Positions 53,791 through 61,938 of a DNA stretch of 64,000 nt are shown piece after piece (within the stretch, counting starts at the first letter, position 1; every line of letters starts with the position of its first letter). The DNA lies in the NCBI RefSeq assembly GCF_013359685.1, contig NZ_JABFMV010000006.1, positions 62,001 through 126,000 on the forward strand, written 5' to 3'. The notes under the pieces are model-generated. The model saw only the letters and a program-made list of their open reading frames with translations. It did no database searches and was not told the origin of the DNA. Source of the DNA: Leifsonia sp. C5G2. GTDB taxonomy: Bacteria > Actinomycetota > Actinomycetes > Actinomycetales > Microbacteriaceae. The translations under genes were made by a program, and so were the position numbers.

Positions 53791-55008
53791 ATGGACCCCC
53801 GTGTCGCCACCGTCGTGCTCGTCCCCCTGCTCGGCGTCGCCGCAGCGCTGCTCACCACGGCGGTCGGCCGGTTCGTCAAGATCCCGCTGGTGGTGTTCGA
53901 GATCGTGCTCGGGCTGCTGATCGGCCCGAGCGTGCTCGGCTGGGTGCCCGAGACGGACTCCCTGGCGGCATTGTCCAACTTCGGTCTCGCATTCCTGTTC
54001 TTCATGGCCGGGAACGAGATCGACTTCCGCTCCATCGCCGGGCGACCGCTGCGGACCGCCTCCCTCGGCTGGCTGGCCTCGCTCGCCGCCGGCGTCCTGC
54101 TCTCGACCCTGATCGCGGGGTCGCTCGTCACCGGCGTCTACATCGGCATCGCCCTCACCTCCACGGCGCTCGGGACGCTGATGCCGGTGCTGCGCGACGC
54201 GGGCGAGATGCACACGCCGTTCGGGAGGGCCGTGACGGCGGTCGGAGCCGTCGGCGAGTTCGGGCCGCTGCTGGCGATCTCGCTGTTCCTCAGCGGACGC
54301 AAGCCCCTCGCCGCCGCCCTGGTGCTGATCGGGTTCGCGATCGTCGCGGGCGGCGCGATCTGGTTCGCCTCGCGCGGCGGCCACCGCGGCTTCCACCGCC
54401 TGGTGAGGGCGACGCTGCACACCAGCGGCCAGTTCGCGATCCGCTTCGTCGTGCTCGTGATCGCGGCACTCGTCGGCCTGAGCATCGCGCTCGGGCTGGA
54501 CATGCTGCTCGGCGCGTTCGCGGCGGGGGTGCTGTGCCGCATCCTGCTCTCGGGTGCGGAGCCCGCGGACGCACGGCACATCGAGAGCAAGCTGGAGGCG
54601 GTGGCGTTCGGCGTACTGGTGCCGATCTTCTTCATCAACACCGGGATCGGATTCGACCTGCCCGCGCTGCTCGGCGACCCGAGGGCGCTCATCCTACTGC
54701 CGGTGTTCCTTCTGCTGCTCCTTGTGATCCGCGGGGTGCCGGGGTCGTTGTCCGCGCCGCCGGGCTCGACGTTCCGCGACCGCGGTGCGCTCACGCTGCT
54801 CAGCGCGACCGGGCTGCCGATCATCGTCGCGGTGACGGCAATCGGAGTCCGTGAGCACGACCTCGCCAGCGGTACCGCGACCGCGCTCGTCGGCGCCGGG
54901 ATGCTGTCGGTGCTGCTGTTCCCGCTGCTCGCGCTCACGCTGCGGCGGCGCTCCTCCGACGGCGGTGTGCGCCCGGCCGACCCGGACGCCGTGCCGGTCG
55001 AAGGCTGA
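53791..55008 (+). CDS. Cation:proton antiporter, CPA2 family
   Basis: 405 residues, about 12-13 membrane segments of the Na+/H+ exchanger fold: VVFEIVLGLLIGPSVLGWV, FFMAGNEIDF and LGAFAAGVLCRI are typical. It has no cytoplasmic TrkA-N domain, so it is the short KefB-like form. The ion is Na+ or K+, not distinguishable. TAGCAT lies 6 nt before the ATG (leaderless). An inverted repeat follows. Confidence 0.9.
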   Translation: MDPRVATVVLVPLLGVAAALLTTAVGRFVKIPLVVFEIVLGLLIGPSVLGWVPETDSLAALSNFGLAFLFFMAGNEIDFRSIAGRPLRTASLGWLASLAAGVLLSTLIAGSLVTGVYIGIALTSTALGTLMPVLRDAGEMHTPFGRAVTAVGAVGEFGPLLAISLFLSGRKPLAAALVLIGFAIVAGGAIWFASRGGHRGFHRLVRATLHTSGQFAIRFVVLVIAALVGLSIALGLDMLLGAFAAGVLCRILLSGAEPADARHIESKLEAVAFGVLVPIFFINTGIGFDLPALLGDPRALILLPVFLLLLLVIRGVPGSLSAPPGSTFRDRGALTLLSATGLPIIVAVTAIGVREHDLASGTATALVGAGMLSVLLFPLLALTLRRRSSDGGVRPADPDAVPVEG

Positions 55009-55016
55009 GCGCGGCC

Positions 55017-55070
55017 GGTTGACGCGACACGCCGCGCGGCCGTTGCCGCCGACGGCGTGTCGCGCCAACC
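55017..55070. repeat. Intergenic inverted repeat, ACACGCCG family, copy 4
   Basis: GGTTG, one mismatch, then CGCGACACGCCG pair with CGGCGTGTCGCG and CAACC around an 18-nt GC-rich loop. It fills the gap between the convergent antiporter and LysR genes and starts 8 nt after the antiporter stop. Confidence 0.8.
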
Positions 55071-55079
55071 AGGCGCCGG

Positions 55080-55934
55080 TCAGGCGACGCGGCTGACCGC
55101 GCGGGCGAGGATGGCGGTGGTCAGCGCCTCCACGGGCTCGCGCGCGGCCGAGGGGTTCGACAGCAGGGTGAAGTCGATCCCGCCGAGCTCGGGCAGCCCG
55201 AACCGGTTGGTCACCTTGATGAGGTCGGTGGGGATGAGCGATCGCGGGAACACCGCGACCCCGATGCCGGCGCGCACCGCGGCGAGCACCCCGTTCACCT
55301 CGCGCGTGTTGCAGGTGATCCGCCAGGTGCGGCCCGCCGCCTCCAGCGCGTCGATCGCCGCCTGGCGGCTGATGCTCGGTCCCTGGTACGCAATCAGCGG
55401 CACCGGCCCCTCGGGATCGAGCATCGTCTTCTCCTGCCCCATCCAGACCAGCTCGTCGGTCGCCACGACCGTGCCGTCGGTGGTGCCCGGCGTCTGCTTG
55501 ATGAAGATGAGGTCGAGCTGACCGGCCTTGAGCTTCCGGTGCAGTGGCCCGGACTGGTCGACGGTCAGCTCCAGGTTGATCTGCGGGTTCTGCTGCCGGT
55601 AGTGCCTCAGGATGCGCGGCAGCGTCGTGATCGCGAGGTCGTCCGCGGCCCCGAAGCGCAGCCGGCCGCGCATGGCCGAGCCGCTGAAGTAGCTGTCCGC
55701 CTCGGCGTGGGCCGCCAGGATCGTGCGCGCGAAGCCGGCCATCGCGTCCCCGTTGTCGGTCAGCCGCACGTCGCGGGTGTCACGGGCGATCAGCTGGCGC
55801 TTGGCGGCCTGCTCCAGCTTCCGGATGTGCTGGCTGACGGTGGGCTGGCTGATGCCGAGCCGGGCCGCGGCGCGGGTGAAGCTGCGCGTGTCGGCCACGG
55901 CGAGGAAGGTCTGGAGCAGAACGGGGTCGAACAT
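55080..55934 (-). CDS. LysR family transcriptional regulator
   Basis: 284 residues. The N-terminal helix-turn-helix reads FTRAAARLGISQPTVSQHIRKLEQA near residues 20-44; the effector domain follows from about 90 (LRFGAADDLAITTLPRIL). It diverges from an MFS transporter and probably controls it. The ATG at 55934 starts MFDPVLLQTFLAV, the usual LysR opening; an extension to 55985 adds no family sequence. Confidence 0.92.
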   Translation of the reverse strand: MFDPVLLQTFLAVADTRSFTRAAARLGISQPTVSQHIRKLEQAAKRQLIARDTRDVRLTDNGDAMAGFARTILAAHAEADSYFSGSAMRGRLRFGAADDLAITTLPRILRHYRQQNPQINLELTVDQSGPLHRKLKAGQLDLIFIKQTPGTTDGTVVATDELVWMGQEKTMLDPEGPVPLIAYQGPSISRQAAIDALEAAGRTWRITCNTREVNGVLAAVRAGIGVAVFPRSLIPTDLIKVTNRFGLPELGGIDFTLLSNPSAAREPVEALTTAILARAVSRVA

Positions 55935-55943
55935 GGGCCATCC

Positions 55944-55958
55944 ATTCGGAAATCCAAT
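55944..55958. promoter_or_regulatory. Candidate LysR-type binding site
   Basis: ATTCGGAAATCCAAT is an interrupted palindrome (ATT-GGA / TCC-AAT) ten bases upstream of the LysR gene, and TATAGT (55965-55970) beside it could be the -10 for the divergent transporter. It fits the T-N11-A shape of LysR boxes. Assignment is positional. Confidence 0.4.
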
Positions 55959-56057
55959 GGGACTTATAGTGCCGATCGGCTCCAAGAATATCCTGGGACA
56001 CGTAATGTCGATGGGGAGACTTCATACGGAACCAGCAGACATCGAGGTAACACGAGA

Positions 56058-57401
56058 GTGGCACACTCCCCCGCCGCCGCCCCGCCCACCGGGCCCATGC
56101 CCGTCCTCTCCGCCCGGCCGCCGTGGCGCGAGACGTTCGCCTCGCTGAGGGTCCCCAACTACCGCCGCTTCGCCGCGAGCAACCTCGTCGCCAACACCGC
56201 GGTCTGGATGCAGCGGATCGCGATGGACTGGCTGGTGCTGCAGCTCTCCGGCAGCGTCGCGGCCGTCGGCGTCACCGTGTTCATGCAGTTCACGCCCATG
56301 CTGCTCTTCGGCCTCTGGGGAGGCGTGCTCACCGACCGCTACTCGAAGCAGCGGCTTCTCGTCATCACCCAGTCGTGCGCGGCCGGGCTCGCCGCCCTGC
56401 TCGCCGTGCTCACGCTCAGCGGGGTGATCGAGGTGTGGCACGTCTACGCGATCTCGTTCGTGCTCGGGCTCGTGACGGTGGTCGACAACCCGGCCCGGCA
56501 GGTCTTCGTGAACGAGCTGGTCGGGCCGCGCTACCTGCGCAATGCGATCAGCCTCAACTCCTCGATCTTCCAGCTCGGGGGGCTCATCGGGCCCGCGCTC
56601 GGCGGCATCCTGATCACGGCGGTGGGCGGCGGCTGGTCGTTCGCGATCAACGCGGTCGCGTGCCTCGCCGTCGTCTTCGCCGTCGCGACGCTCAAGCGGT
56701 CGGAACTGCACGCCTCCCCCGCCGCACCGCGCGGCAAGGGGCAGCTCGCCGAGGGGATGCGGTACGTGCGCCGCAAGCCGGTGATCTTCTGGACCGTCGT
56801 GATGGTCGCCGTGATCGCCGTCTTCGCGTTCAACATGCCGGTGTTCCTCGCCGCGTACGCCAACAACGTGTACCACGTCGGCGCGCAGGGCTACGGGCTG
56901 TTCAACGCGCTCGTCGCGGCAGGCGCGCTCACCGGGGCACTCGCCTCCACCCGGCGCACCAGCGTGCGGCTGTCGATGGTCGTCGGCACCGCAGCGGCGC
57001 TCGGGATCGTGCAGGCCGTCGCCGGGTTCGCGCCGGGCGAGATCGCCTTCGGAGCATTGCTGGTCGGCGTCGGGATCGGGAACCTGCTGTTCATCACGGC
57101 GGCGAACTCGCTGGTGCAGATGTCGTCGAACGTGCAGATCCGCGGACGCGTGATCTCGCTCTACATCCTCGTGCTGCTCGGCGGCCAGGCCATCGGCGGA
57201 CCGATCATGGGCTGGGTCGTCGAGCAGGTGGGACCGCACATCGCCATGGCGATCTCCGGTCTGGTGCCGGCGGCGGCCGCCGCCGTGATCGCCGTGCTGA
57301 TCGCCCGGCAGGCCAGCCTGCGCCTCGCCTTCGGGCTGCGCGGGCGCAGGCCCGTCATCGCGATCGTCAACCGGGCGGGCAAGTCGGGCGCCCGGCTCTG
57401 A
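56058..57401 (+). CDS. MFS transporter, MFS_3 exporter type
   Basis: 447 residues from GTG 56058, about 12 membrane segments. RRFAASNLVANTAVWMQRIAMDWL is the N-terminal signature of this group (blocks RRFAASNLV and MQRIAMDWL), with WGGVLTDRYSKQR after helix 2. The GTG follows GAGG at a normal distance; ATG at 56097 is the alternative. The substrate is unknown. It diverges from the LysR regulator. Confidence 0.88.
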   Translation: MAHSPAAAPPTGPMPVLSARPPWRETFASLRVPNYRRFAASNLVANTAVWMQRIAMDWLVLQLSGSVAAVGVTVFMQFTPMLLFGLWGGVLTDRYSKQRLLVITQSCAAGLAALLAVLTLSGVIEVWHVYAISFVLGLVTVVDNPARQVFVNELVGPRYLRNAISLNSSIFQLGGLIGPALGGILITAVGGGWSFAINAVACLAVVFAVATLKRSELHASPAAPRGKGQLAEGMRYVRRKPVIFWTVVMVAVIAVFAFNMPVFLAAYANNVYHVGAQGYGLFNALVAAGALTGALASTRRTSVRLSMVVGTAAALGIVQAVAGFAPGEIAFGALLVGVGIGNLLFITAANSLVQMSSNVQIRGRVISLYILVLLGGQAIGGPIMGWVVEQVGPHIAMAISGLVPAAAAAVIAVLIARQASLRLAFGLRGRRPVIAIVNRAGKSGARL

Positions 57402-57441
57402 CGCCGAGCGCCGGGCCGCCTCCGGTATCGTGGAGGCGCAC

Positions 57442-57514
57442 GCCCCCGTAGCTCAGCGGATAGAGCAGGAGCCTTCTAATCTCTTGGTCGCAGGTTCGAT
57501 TCCTGCCGGGGGCA
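57442..57514 (+). tRNA. tRNA-Arg (TCT anticodon)
   Basis: A 73-nt cloverleaf: acceptor GCCCCCG/CGGGGGC with discriminator A, D arm GCTC/GAGC, T arm GCAGGTTCGATTCCTGC. The loop CTTCTAA gives anticodon TCT. The anticodon stem GGAGC/TCTCT has a C-T mismatch at 31-39 and a G-T pair at its base, so it is weaker than usual. Confidence 0.88.
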
Positions 57515-57536
57515 CCTCCCACGTCCACAGCGCCTC

Positions 57537-57611
57537 CCCAGCCGACAGCTCCTGAGTTGTTCGAGCGACACGCCGCGGCGAGGTCGAAGAACTCAGGAGC
57601 TGTCGGCTGGG
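57537..57611. repeat. Intergenic inverted repeat, ACACGCCG family, copy 5
   Basis: CCCAGCCGACAGCTCCTGAG with AACTC-type continuation forms ~28-nt arms with few mismatches, ending GCTGTCGGCTGGG. The loop holds GCGACACGCCGCGG, the family core. It lies between tRNA-Arg and the convergent thioredoxin-like gene. As in copy 3, the core is in the loop while the arms are unrelated to other copies. Confidence 0.78.
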
Positions 57612-57629
57612 CGGGCCGGGATGCGGCGG

Positions 57630-57932
57630 TCAGAGAGCTCGGGCGGCAGCGGCGAGCACCTGCGCGAGCGTCGGGACGCCCTCGGCGCGGAACACCTCGG
57701 CGCCGTCCGCCGATGCGACGATGACGGTCGGGGTCGAACGGATGCCGTCCCGCTCCGCGCTCTCGGGGTTGCGGGCCACATCCAGCTCGGTCACCGCGAT
57801 CCGCGGCGCGAGCCGCGCCGCCTCCGCCAGCACCACGCGCGTCTGCATGCACGGTTCGCAGAAGGCGGAGGTGTAGAGCGTCAGCTGCGCACCCTCGGTG
57901 TCCGCCGGGTCAACGGCCGGTGTCGTTTCCAC
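57630..57932 (-). CDS. Thioredoxin-fold protein
   Basis: 100 residues. The redox motif CEPC (Cys25 and Cys28) lies in LYTSAFCEPCMQT, followed by the cis-Pro segment RSTPTVIV. It is cytoplasmic, without a signal peptide. The acid-polar CEPC motif is less common than CGPC and suggests a thiol-disulfide reductase or a glutaredoxin-like role. TACACT (plus-strand 57939-57944) lies 6 nt before the GTG at 57932, which decides this start. Confidence 0.85.
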   Translation of the reverse strand: METTPAVDPADTEGAQLTLYTSAFCEPCMQTRVVLAEAARLAPRIAVTELDVARNPESAERDGIRSTPTVIVASADGAEVFRAEGVPTLAQVLAAAARAL

Positions 57933-58028
57933 CCCGTCAGTGTACGTCCGGCGAAATCGGGACGACCATCCACTGCCGCACGCCGTGGACGCGCGACGGC
58001 GGCCCCGCCCACCGCCGACAATCGTCCC

Positions 58029-58829
58029 GTGAGCCGAACGACCTTCACGCGATACGTCGCCCTCGGAGACTCGCTCACCGAGGGGCTGTGCGATCCCGCT
58101 CCCGGAGCACCGGACGCGTACGTCGGCTGGGCCGACCGCCTCGCCGGCATCCTCGACGGCGACGCCCGCCTCGCCGGAGCCAGCCTGGAGTTCGCCAACC
58201 TTGCCGTCCGCGGCCGCCGGATCGCTGACGTGGTGGACGGCCAGATCCCGCACGCCCTGGACCTCGCGCCCGACCTCGTCTCGGTGATGGTGGGCGGCAA
58301 CGACCTGATGAGCCCGGCGGCCGACCCCGACGCCCTGGCCGCCCGGCTGGAGGGCGGCATCCGCCGGCTCCGCGGCGCGGGCACCGCGGTGCTGCTGGCG
58401 AACATCTTCGACCCGCAGTTCGCGTTCTTCCTCAAGCCCTTCCGCGGACGGGCGGCCGTCTTCAACGCGAACATCTGGAGCATCGCCCGCGACCAGCACG
58501 CCACCGTCCTCGACGTGTGGGGCGTCCGGGAGTTCCGCGACCCCGCGATGTGGGCCTCCGACCGGGTGCACCTGAGCGCGCGGGGGCACCGGCTGCTCGC
58601 GTCGCACGCGGCGCACGCGCTCGGCATCCCGTACGCCGAGATCGGCGGTCCGGAGGCGGCGGCGCCCCCGGCCGCGGAGACCGCCGGGCCGCCCGACTCG
58701 GTGCCGCTGCGCACCTGGCTGCGGGTGTACGCCATCCCGTGGGTCGCGCGGCGGCTGCGGCACGTGTCCACGGGCGACGGGATGGGGCCGAAGCTGCCCG
58801 TGCCGCGGCGCGTCGGAGGCCAGCACTAG
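58029..58829 (+). CDS. SGNH/GDSL hydrolase
   Basis: 266 residues. Block [10 protein letters not shown] has the nucleophile Ser15, block III is VGGNDL, and block [11 protein letters not shown] supplies Asp and His. It is an esterase/lipase-like enzyme of unknown substrate. There is no signal peptide, so it is probably cytoplasmic. The C-terminus extends beyond the fold ([19 protein letters not shown]). GACAAT lies 6 nt before the GTG. Confidence 0.9.
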   Translation: MSRTTFTRYVALGDSLTEGLCDPAPGAPDAYVGWADRLAGILDGDARLAGASLEFANLAVRGRRIADVVDGQIPHALDLAPDLVSVMVGGNDLMSPAADPDALAARLEGGIRRLRGAGTAVLLANIFDPQFAFFLKPFRGRAAVFNANIWSIARDQHATVLDVWGVREFRDPAMWASDRVHLSARGHRLLASHAAHALGIPYAEIGGPEAAAPPAAETAGPPDSVPLRTWLRVYAIPWVARRLRHVSTGDGMGPKLPVPRRVGGQH

Positions 58830-58839
58830 ACTCGCTGGT

Positions 58840-59463
58840 ATGGCTACTTCCTCGGATCGACTGGTCTGGATCGACTGCGAGATGACCGGCCTCGACCTCG
58901 AGGTCGACGAGCTCGTCGAGATCGCCGTCGTCATCACCGACTTCGAGCTGAACGTGCTCGACCCGGGCCTCAGCATCGTCATCAAGCCCGACGACTCGGC
59001 GCTCGCCAACATGGGCGACTTCGTGCGGCAGATGCACACGACCTCGGGACTGATCGAGGAGATCCCGAACGGCAAGAGCCTCGCCGAGGCCGAGTACGAG
59101 GTGCTGGAGTACGTGCTGAAGTTCGCCCCGACCGCGCGCACCGCGCCGCTCGCGGGCAACACCATCGGCACCGACCGCATGTTCCTTGCCAAGTACATGC
59201 CGCGGCTCGACAACCACCTGCACTACCGCAACGTCGACGTCTCCTCGATCAAGGAGCTTGCCCGCCGCTGGTTCCCGCGCATCTACTTCAACGCTCCGGA
59301 GAAGAACGGCGGCCACCGCGCCCTCGCCGACATCCTGGAGTCCATCCGCGAACTCGACTACTACCGGTCCGCCGCGTTCGTCGCGCCTCCCGGCCCCACC
59401 ACCGACGACACCCAGGCGCTGGCCTCGGGCGTGGTGGAAAAATGGGCCCCGCGGATGTATTAG
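58840..59463 (+). CDS. orn: Oligoribonuclease
   Basis: 207 residues. DEDDh exonuclease: Asp12 and Glu14 (IDCEMTG), the internal Asp in GTDRMFL and the final HRALAD motif. It degrades 2-5-nt RNAs and pGpG to mononucleotides. TAGACT (58827-58832) lies 7 nt before the ATG; the mRNA would start at the ATG. A -10-like TAGAAT follows its stop and may serve the tRNA-His gene. Confidence 0.96.
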   Translation: MATSSDRLVWIDCEMTGLDLEVDELVEIAVVITDFELNVLDPGLSIVIKPDDSALANMGDFVRQMHTTSGLIEEIPNGKSLAEAEYEVLEYVLKFAPTARTAPLAGNTIGTDRMFLAKYMPRLDNHLHYRNVDVSSIKELARRWFPRIYFNAPEKNGGHRALADILESIRELDYYRSAAFVAPPGPTTDDTQALASGVVEKWAPRMY

Positions 59464-59511
59464 AATCGTCGAGTTGCGTGCGAACGGCTCGGTGAGCCGC
59501 GAGCAGCCATG

Positions 59512-59587
59512 GTGGGTATAGCTCAGTTGGTAGAGCGCCTGGTTGTGGTCCAGGAGGTCGCGGGTTCAAGCCCCGTTACTCACCCCA
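59512..59587 (+). tRNA. tRNA-His (GTG anticodon)
   Basis: A cloverleaf with acceptor GTGGGTA/TACTCAC, anticodon loop TTGTGGT (anticodon GTG) and T arm CGGGTTCAAGCCCCG. The extra 5' G at 59511 (G-1) pairs with the discriminator C. CCA is encoded at 59585-59587, unlike the other tRNAs here. TAGAAT at 59461-59466 is a likely -10. Confidence 0.95.
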
Positions 59588-59592
59588 GTCGT

Positions 59593-59624
59593 GGGCCCGG
59601 TTCCGTGTGAACCGGGCCCTTTTT
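59593..59624 (+). terminator. Rho-independent terminator of tRNA-His
   Basis: GGGCCCGGTT (59593-59602) and AACCGGGCCC (59610-59619) are perfect 10-nt arms with a 7-nt loop, followed by TTTTT. It is the only classical terminator with a full T-run of this quality in the window. Confidence 0.93.
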
Positions 59625-59642
59625 CGTGCCCGCGGCGGGCGA

Positions 59643-59697
59643 CGATTCGTGCCGAATCGACGCTATTCGTCACGAATTGCGGCGATTCGGCACGAAT
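59643..59697. repeat. Nested ATTCG/CGAAT palindromes
   Basis: ATTCGTGCCGAATCG (59645-59659) and CGATTCGGCACGAAT (59683-59697) are perfect 15-nt arms. Each arm is itself nearly palindromic (CGATTCG-TGC-CGAATCG), and the middle holds another palindrome, ATTCGT-C-ACGAAT (59665-59677). It lies after the tRNA-His terminator and 21 nt from the 3' end of the leftward ArsR-like gene. It may be a terminator or a multi-site protein-binding region. Confidence 0.7.
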
Positions 59698-59718
59698 GAG
59701 CGGGGCAGGCGGCCGCCG

Positions 59719-60276
59719 TCAGGCGTCGGGGGCTAGGCGGTGCAGCACGAAGAAGCCGCCGTGCGCGGGCTGGTCGGCACGCTCGTGGTCGGTGGAGATG
59801 TACTCGTCGAGGACGGCGACGATGCGGCGGTCGAGCTCCTCGATCTGCTCCGGCGACAGGTGCAGCGCGAAGCGCGCGTACGTCGCGATGGACGCCGGCC
59901 CGGCCTCCGCGAGCTCCTGCTGGAAGGCCTCCACGGGAGCCGCCCCTCTGCTCGGGTCCTCGTCCTGCGCCACCGAGAGCCACCAGGTCAGCCCGGTGGA
60001 GCGGTACGGCTTCTCGAGCGCGCCGCTCTCCCCCGTGCGCACCTCGGCCGGCTCGAGGAAACCCGCCGAGACCAGTTGCCGCACGTGGTAGTACGCCGTG
60101 CCCGGGTCCACGCCGAGCCGATCTGCGAGCTGCTTGTTGGTCAGCTCCCGGTCATTGCACAACCGCAGGATGCGCAGGCGCAGCGGATGCGACAGCGCCT
60201 TGATCTCTTTCGCGGTCGCCGGGCGACGGCGGGCGTCCGGGTCGCCTGGGCGATCGTCTGCGAGCGGGTCCGTCAT
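59719..60276 (-). CDS. ArsR-type winged-helix transcriptional regulator
   Basis: 185 residues. Winged helix at residues ~25-85: KALSHPLRLRILRLC, then TNKQLADRLGVDPGTAYYHVRQLVSAGF. The C-terminal half is a helical effector-binding part. Similar in plan to the regulator at 15333-16028. TAGTGT (plus-strand 60283-60288) lies 6 nt before its ATG. It diverges from an MFS gene with two palindromes between the starts, indicating mutual control. Confidence 0.9.
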   Translation of the reverse strand: MTDPLADDRPGDPDARRRPATAKEIKALSHPLRLRILRLCNDRELTNKQLADRLGVDPGTAYYHVRQLVSAGFLEPAEVRTGESGALEKPYRSTGLTWWLSVAQDEDPSRGAAPVEAFQQELAEAGPASIATYARFALHLSPEQIEELDRRIVAVLDEYISTDHERADQPAHGGFFVLHRLAPDA

Positions 60277-60295
60277 GGTACGACACTACCGCAGA

Positions 60296-60332
60296 TGGAG
60301 ATTTCTCCAGGTGATTGAGTTTTCTCAATCAC
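60296..60332. promoter_or_regulatory. Two candidate operators between ArsR-like and MFS genes
   Basis: TGGAGA-TT-TCTCCA (60296-60309) and GTGATTGAG-TTTT-CTCAATCAC (60311-60332) are two perfect palindromes side by side. They occupy the presumed -35 regions of the two divergent promoters, whose -10 hexamers are at 60283-60288 (minus) and 60338-60343 (plus). Confidence 0.65.
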
Positions 60333-60349
60333 TGTGCCAGGCTGGCCGC

Positions 60350-61597
60350 ATGACGGAGAACGGACTCGGCGCGCGGTACTGGAAGCTGTGGACCTCGGCC
60401 GGCCTCTCCAACCTGGCCGACGGGGTGATGAAGGTCGCCCTCCCGCTCGTCGCCGTGCGCTACACCGACTCCCCTGCCCTGATCGCCGGGCTCGGGTTCG
60501 CCTTCACCCTCCCCTGGCTGCTGTTCGCGCTGACGGCCGGCGCGCTCGCCGACCGGATGGACCGCCGCCGGCTCATGCTCGTGGCGAACACCGCCCGCGC
60601 GCTCGTGCTCGCCTGCCTCACCGGCGTCGCGCTGCTGGGCGGTGGATCCATCTGGCTGCTCTACGTCGCCGCCCTCTGCATCGGCGTGGCCGAGACGGTG
60701 TACGACACGTCGTCGCAGTCGATCCTGCCGCAGCTGGTCCGGCGCGAGCAGCTGTCGCGGGCGAACGGGCGGCTGTACGCCGCCGAGCTCACCGCGAACG
60801 AGTTCGTCGGGCCGCCGCTGGGCGGCTTCCTTGTGGCTACCGGCATCGCGCTCGCCTTCGGCGCGCCCGTGCTGCTGTGGGTCGCCGCGATCGGCGTGCT
60901 CCTTCTCGTGCGCGGACGGTTCCGCGCAGAGCGGACGGCCCCGAGCACCATCCGGGCGGACATCGCCGAGGGGCTCCGGTACCTCCGCAGGAGCACGCTG
61001 CTGCGCACGCTGGCGATCATGGTCGGCGTCTTCAACTTCGCCAGCTCCGCGGTGTACACGGTGTTCGTGCTCTACGCGGTCGGCCCCCAGTCGGCGATGA
61101 AGCTGAGCGAACCCGCATACGGGCTCCTGCTCACCGCGTCGGCGATCGGGAGCGTGCTCGGCACGTTCCTGGCGGAGCCGGTCGAGCGCCTGCTCGGGCG
61201 CGCGCGCTCGCTCGTGCTGACCATCGTCGGCTCCCTCCTCCTGATCGTCACGCCCGCGCTCACCGCGAACCCGTTCCTCATCGGCGCCGGGATGCTGATC
61301 GGCGGCATCACCATCTCGGTCTGGAACGTGATCACGGTCTCGCTGCGCCAGCGCGTCGTCCCGCTCCGTCTGCTCGGGCGGCTCAACAGCGCCTACCGGC
61401 TGCTCGCCTGGGGCACGATGCCGCTCGGTGCGGCCGTCGGCGGGCTGATCGGGCAGCTGTTCGGCGTGCAGTGGGTCTTCGTCGTGATGGCCGCCCTCGT
61501 GCTGCTGCAGCTCGTCCCGATGCTGTGGGTCACCGACCGCCGGATGGACGAAGCCGAGGCCGCCGTGGAGGTCGAGGACAGCGCCCCTGTTGGTTGA
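60350..61597 (+). CDS. MFS transporter, EntS/MFS_3-like exporter
   Basis: 415 residues, about 12 membrane segments. YWKLWTSAGLSNLADGVMKVALPLVA, with LTAGALADRMDRRRLM and RANGRLYAAELTANEFVGPPLGGFL, places it with the exporter at 14080-15333 (shared LADG, DRMDRR/DRVDRR and RANGR blocks). The substrate is unknown. The ATG lies 6 nt after CAGGCT. Regulated, by inference, by the divergent ArsR-like protein. Confidence 0.9.
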   Translation: MTENGLGARYWKLWTSAGLSNLADGVMKVALPLVAVRYTDSPALIAGLGFAFTLPWLLFALTAGALADRMDRRRLMLVANTARALVLACLTGVALLGGGSIWLLYVAALCIGVAETVYDTSSQSILPQLVRREQLSRANGRLYAAELTANEFVGPPLGGFLVATGIALAFGAPVLLWVAAIGVLLLVRGRFRAERTAPSTIRADIAEGLRYLRRSTLLRTLAIMVGVFNFASSAVYTVFVLYAVGPQSAMKLSEPAYGLLLTASAIGSVLGTFLAEPVERLLGRARSLVLTIVGSLLLIVTPALTANPFLIGAGMLIGGITISVWNVITVSLRQRVVPLRLLGRLNSAYRLLAWGTMPLGAAVGGLIGQLFGVQWVFVVMAALVLLQLVPMLWVTDRRMDEAEAAVEVEDSAPVG

Positions 61598-61637
61598 CGC
61601 GTACACGACTTTGCCAGGATCCATGCCCGAACCGTCC

Positions 61638-61661
61638 AGACTAGGCGCCTAGGGTCTTTTT
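61638..61661 (+). terminator. Terminator of the MFS gene
   Basis: AGACTAGGCGCCTAGGGTCT contains the perfect palindrome CTAGGCGCCTAG flanked by AGA and G-TCT, and is followed by a T-run to 61661. It starts 40 nt after the MFS stop. Confidence 0.8.
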
Positions 61662-61662
61662 C

Positions 61663-61938
61663 CGACGGCTTCGACAGCCGTCGTGCCGCGCTGGCCCGCA
61701 TCCGGTCCCCCCAACCCCCGGTCGCACTGCGACCGCCCCCGGATGCCCGCCGCTTCCACGCCCGGCACACCCGCGCCGCCGCTCGCGCGCCCTCCGGACC
61801 ACGGGTCCACGGGTGCTCTCGCACGTTCCGGCGCGGTCGTCAGCCCGCAGGACCTCCCGGCGAAAAAGCACGGGTCCGTTCGTGTGCGCACCCTTGCGTC
61901 CGCACGCGTCAGGCGGGGAAGCCCGATCCAGGAAACAC
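61663..61938 (+). ncRNA. Long structured leader upstream of the transglycosylase-like gene
   Basis: This gene-free 276-nt stretch holds several hairpins: CGACGGCT/AGCCGTCG (61663-61683); GCATCCGG/CCGGATGC (61698-61746) enclosing GGTCGCA/TGCGACC (61720-61734); and GTGCG/CGCAC further on. GGAAAC precedes the ATG. Leaders of cell-wall hydrolase genes in actinobacteria often carry riboswitches, but I find none of the conserved blocks of a known class. Whether it is an RNA regulator is inference. Confidence 0.4.

Noticed and set aside
57442-57611. Phage or island attachment site at tRNA-Arg
   Set aside because: No integrase, no direct repeat of the tRNA 3' end, and flanking genes are housekeeping-like.
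61663-61938. c-di-AMP (ydaO/yuaA) riboswitch in the transglycosylase leader
   Set aside because: Position and gene type fit and fragments such as GCGGGGAAGCCCGATCC look similar, but the ordered conserved blocks of the class are missing and the similar fragment lies too close to the ATG.
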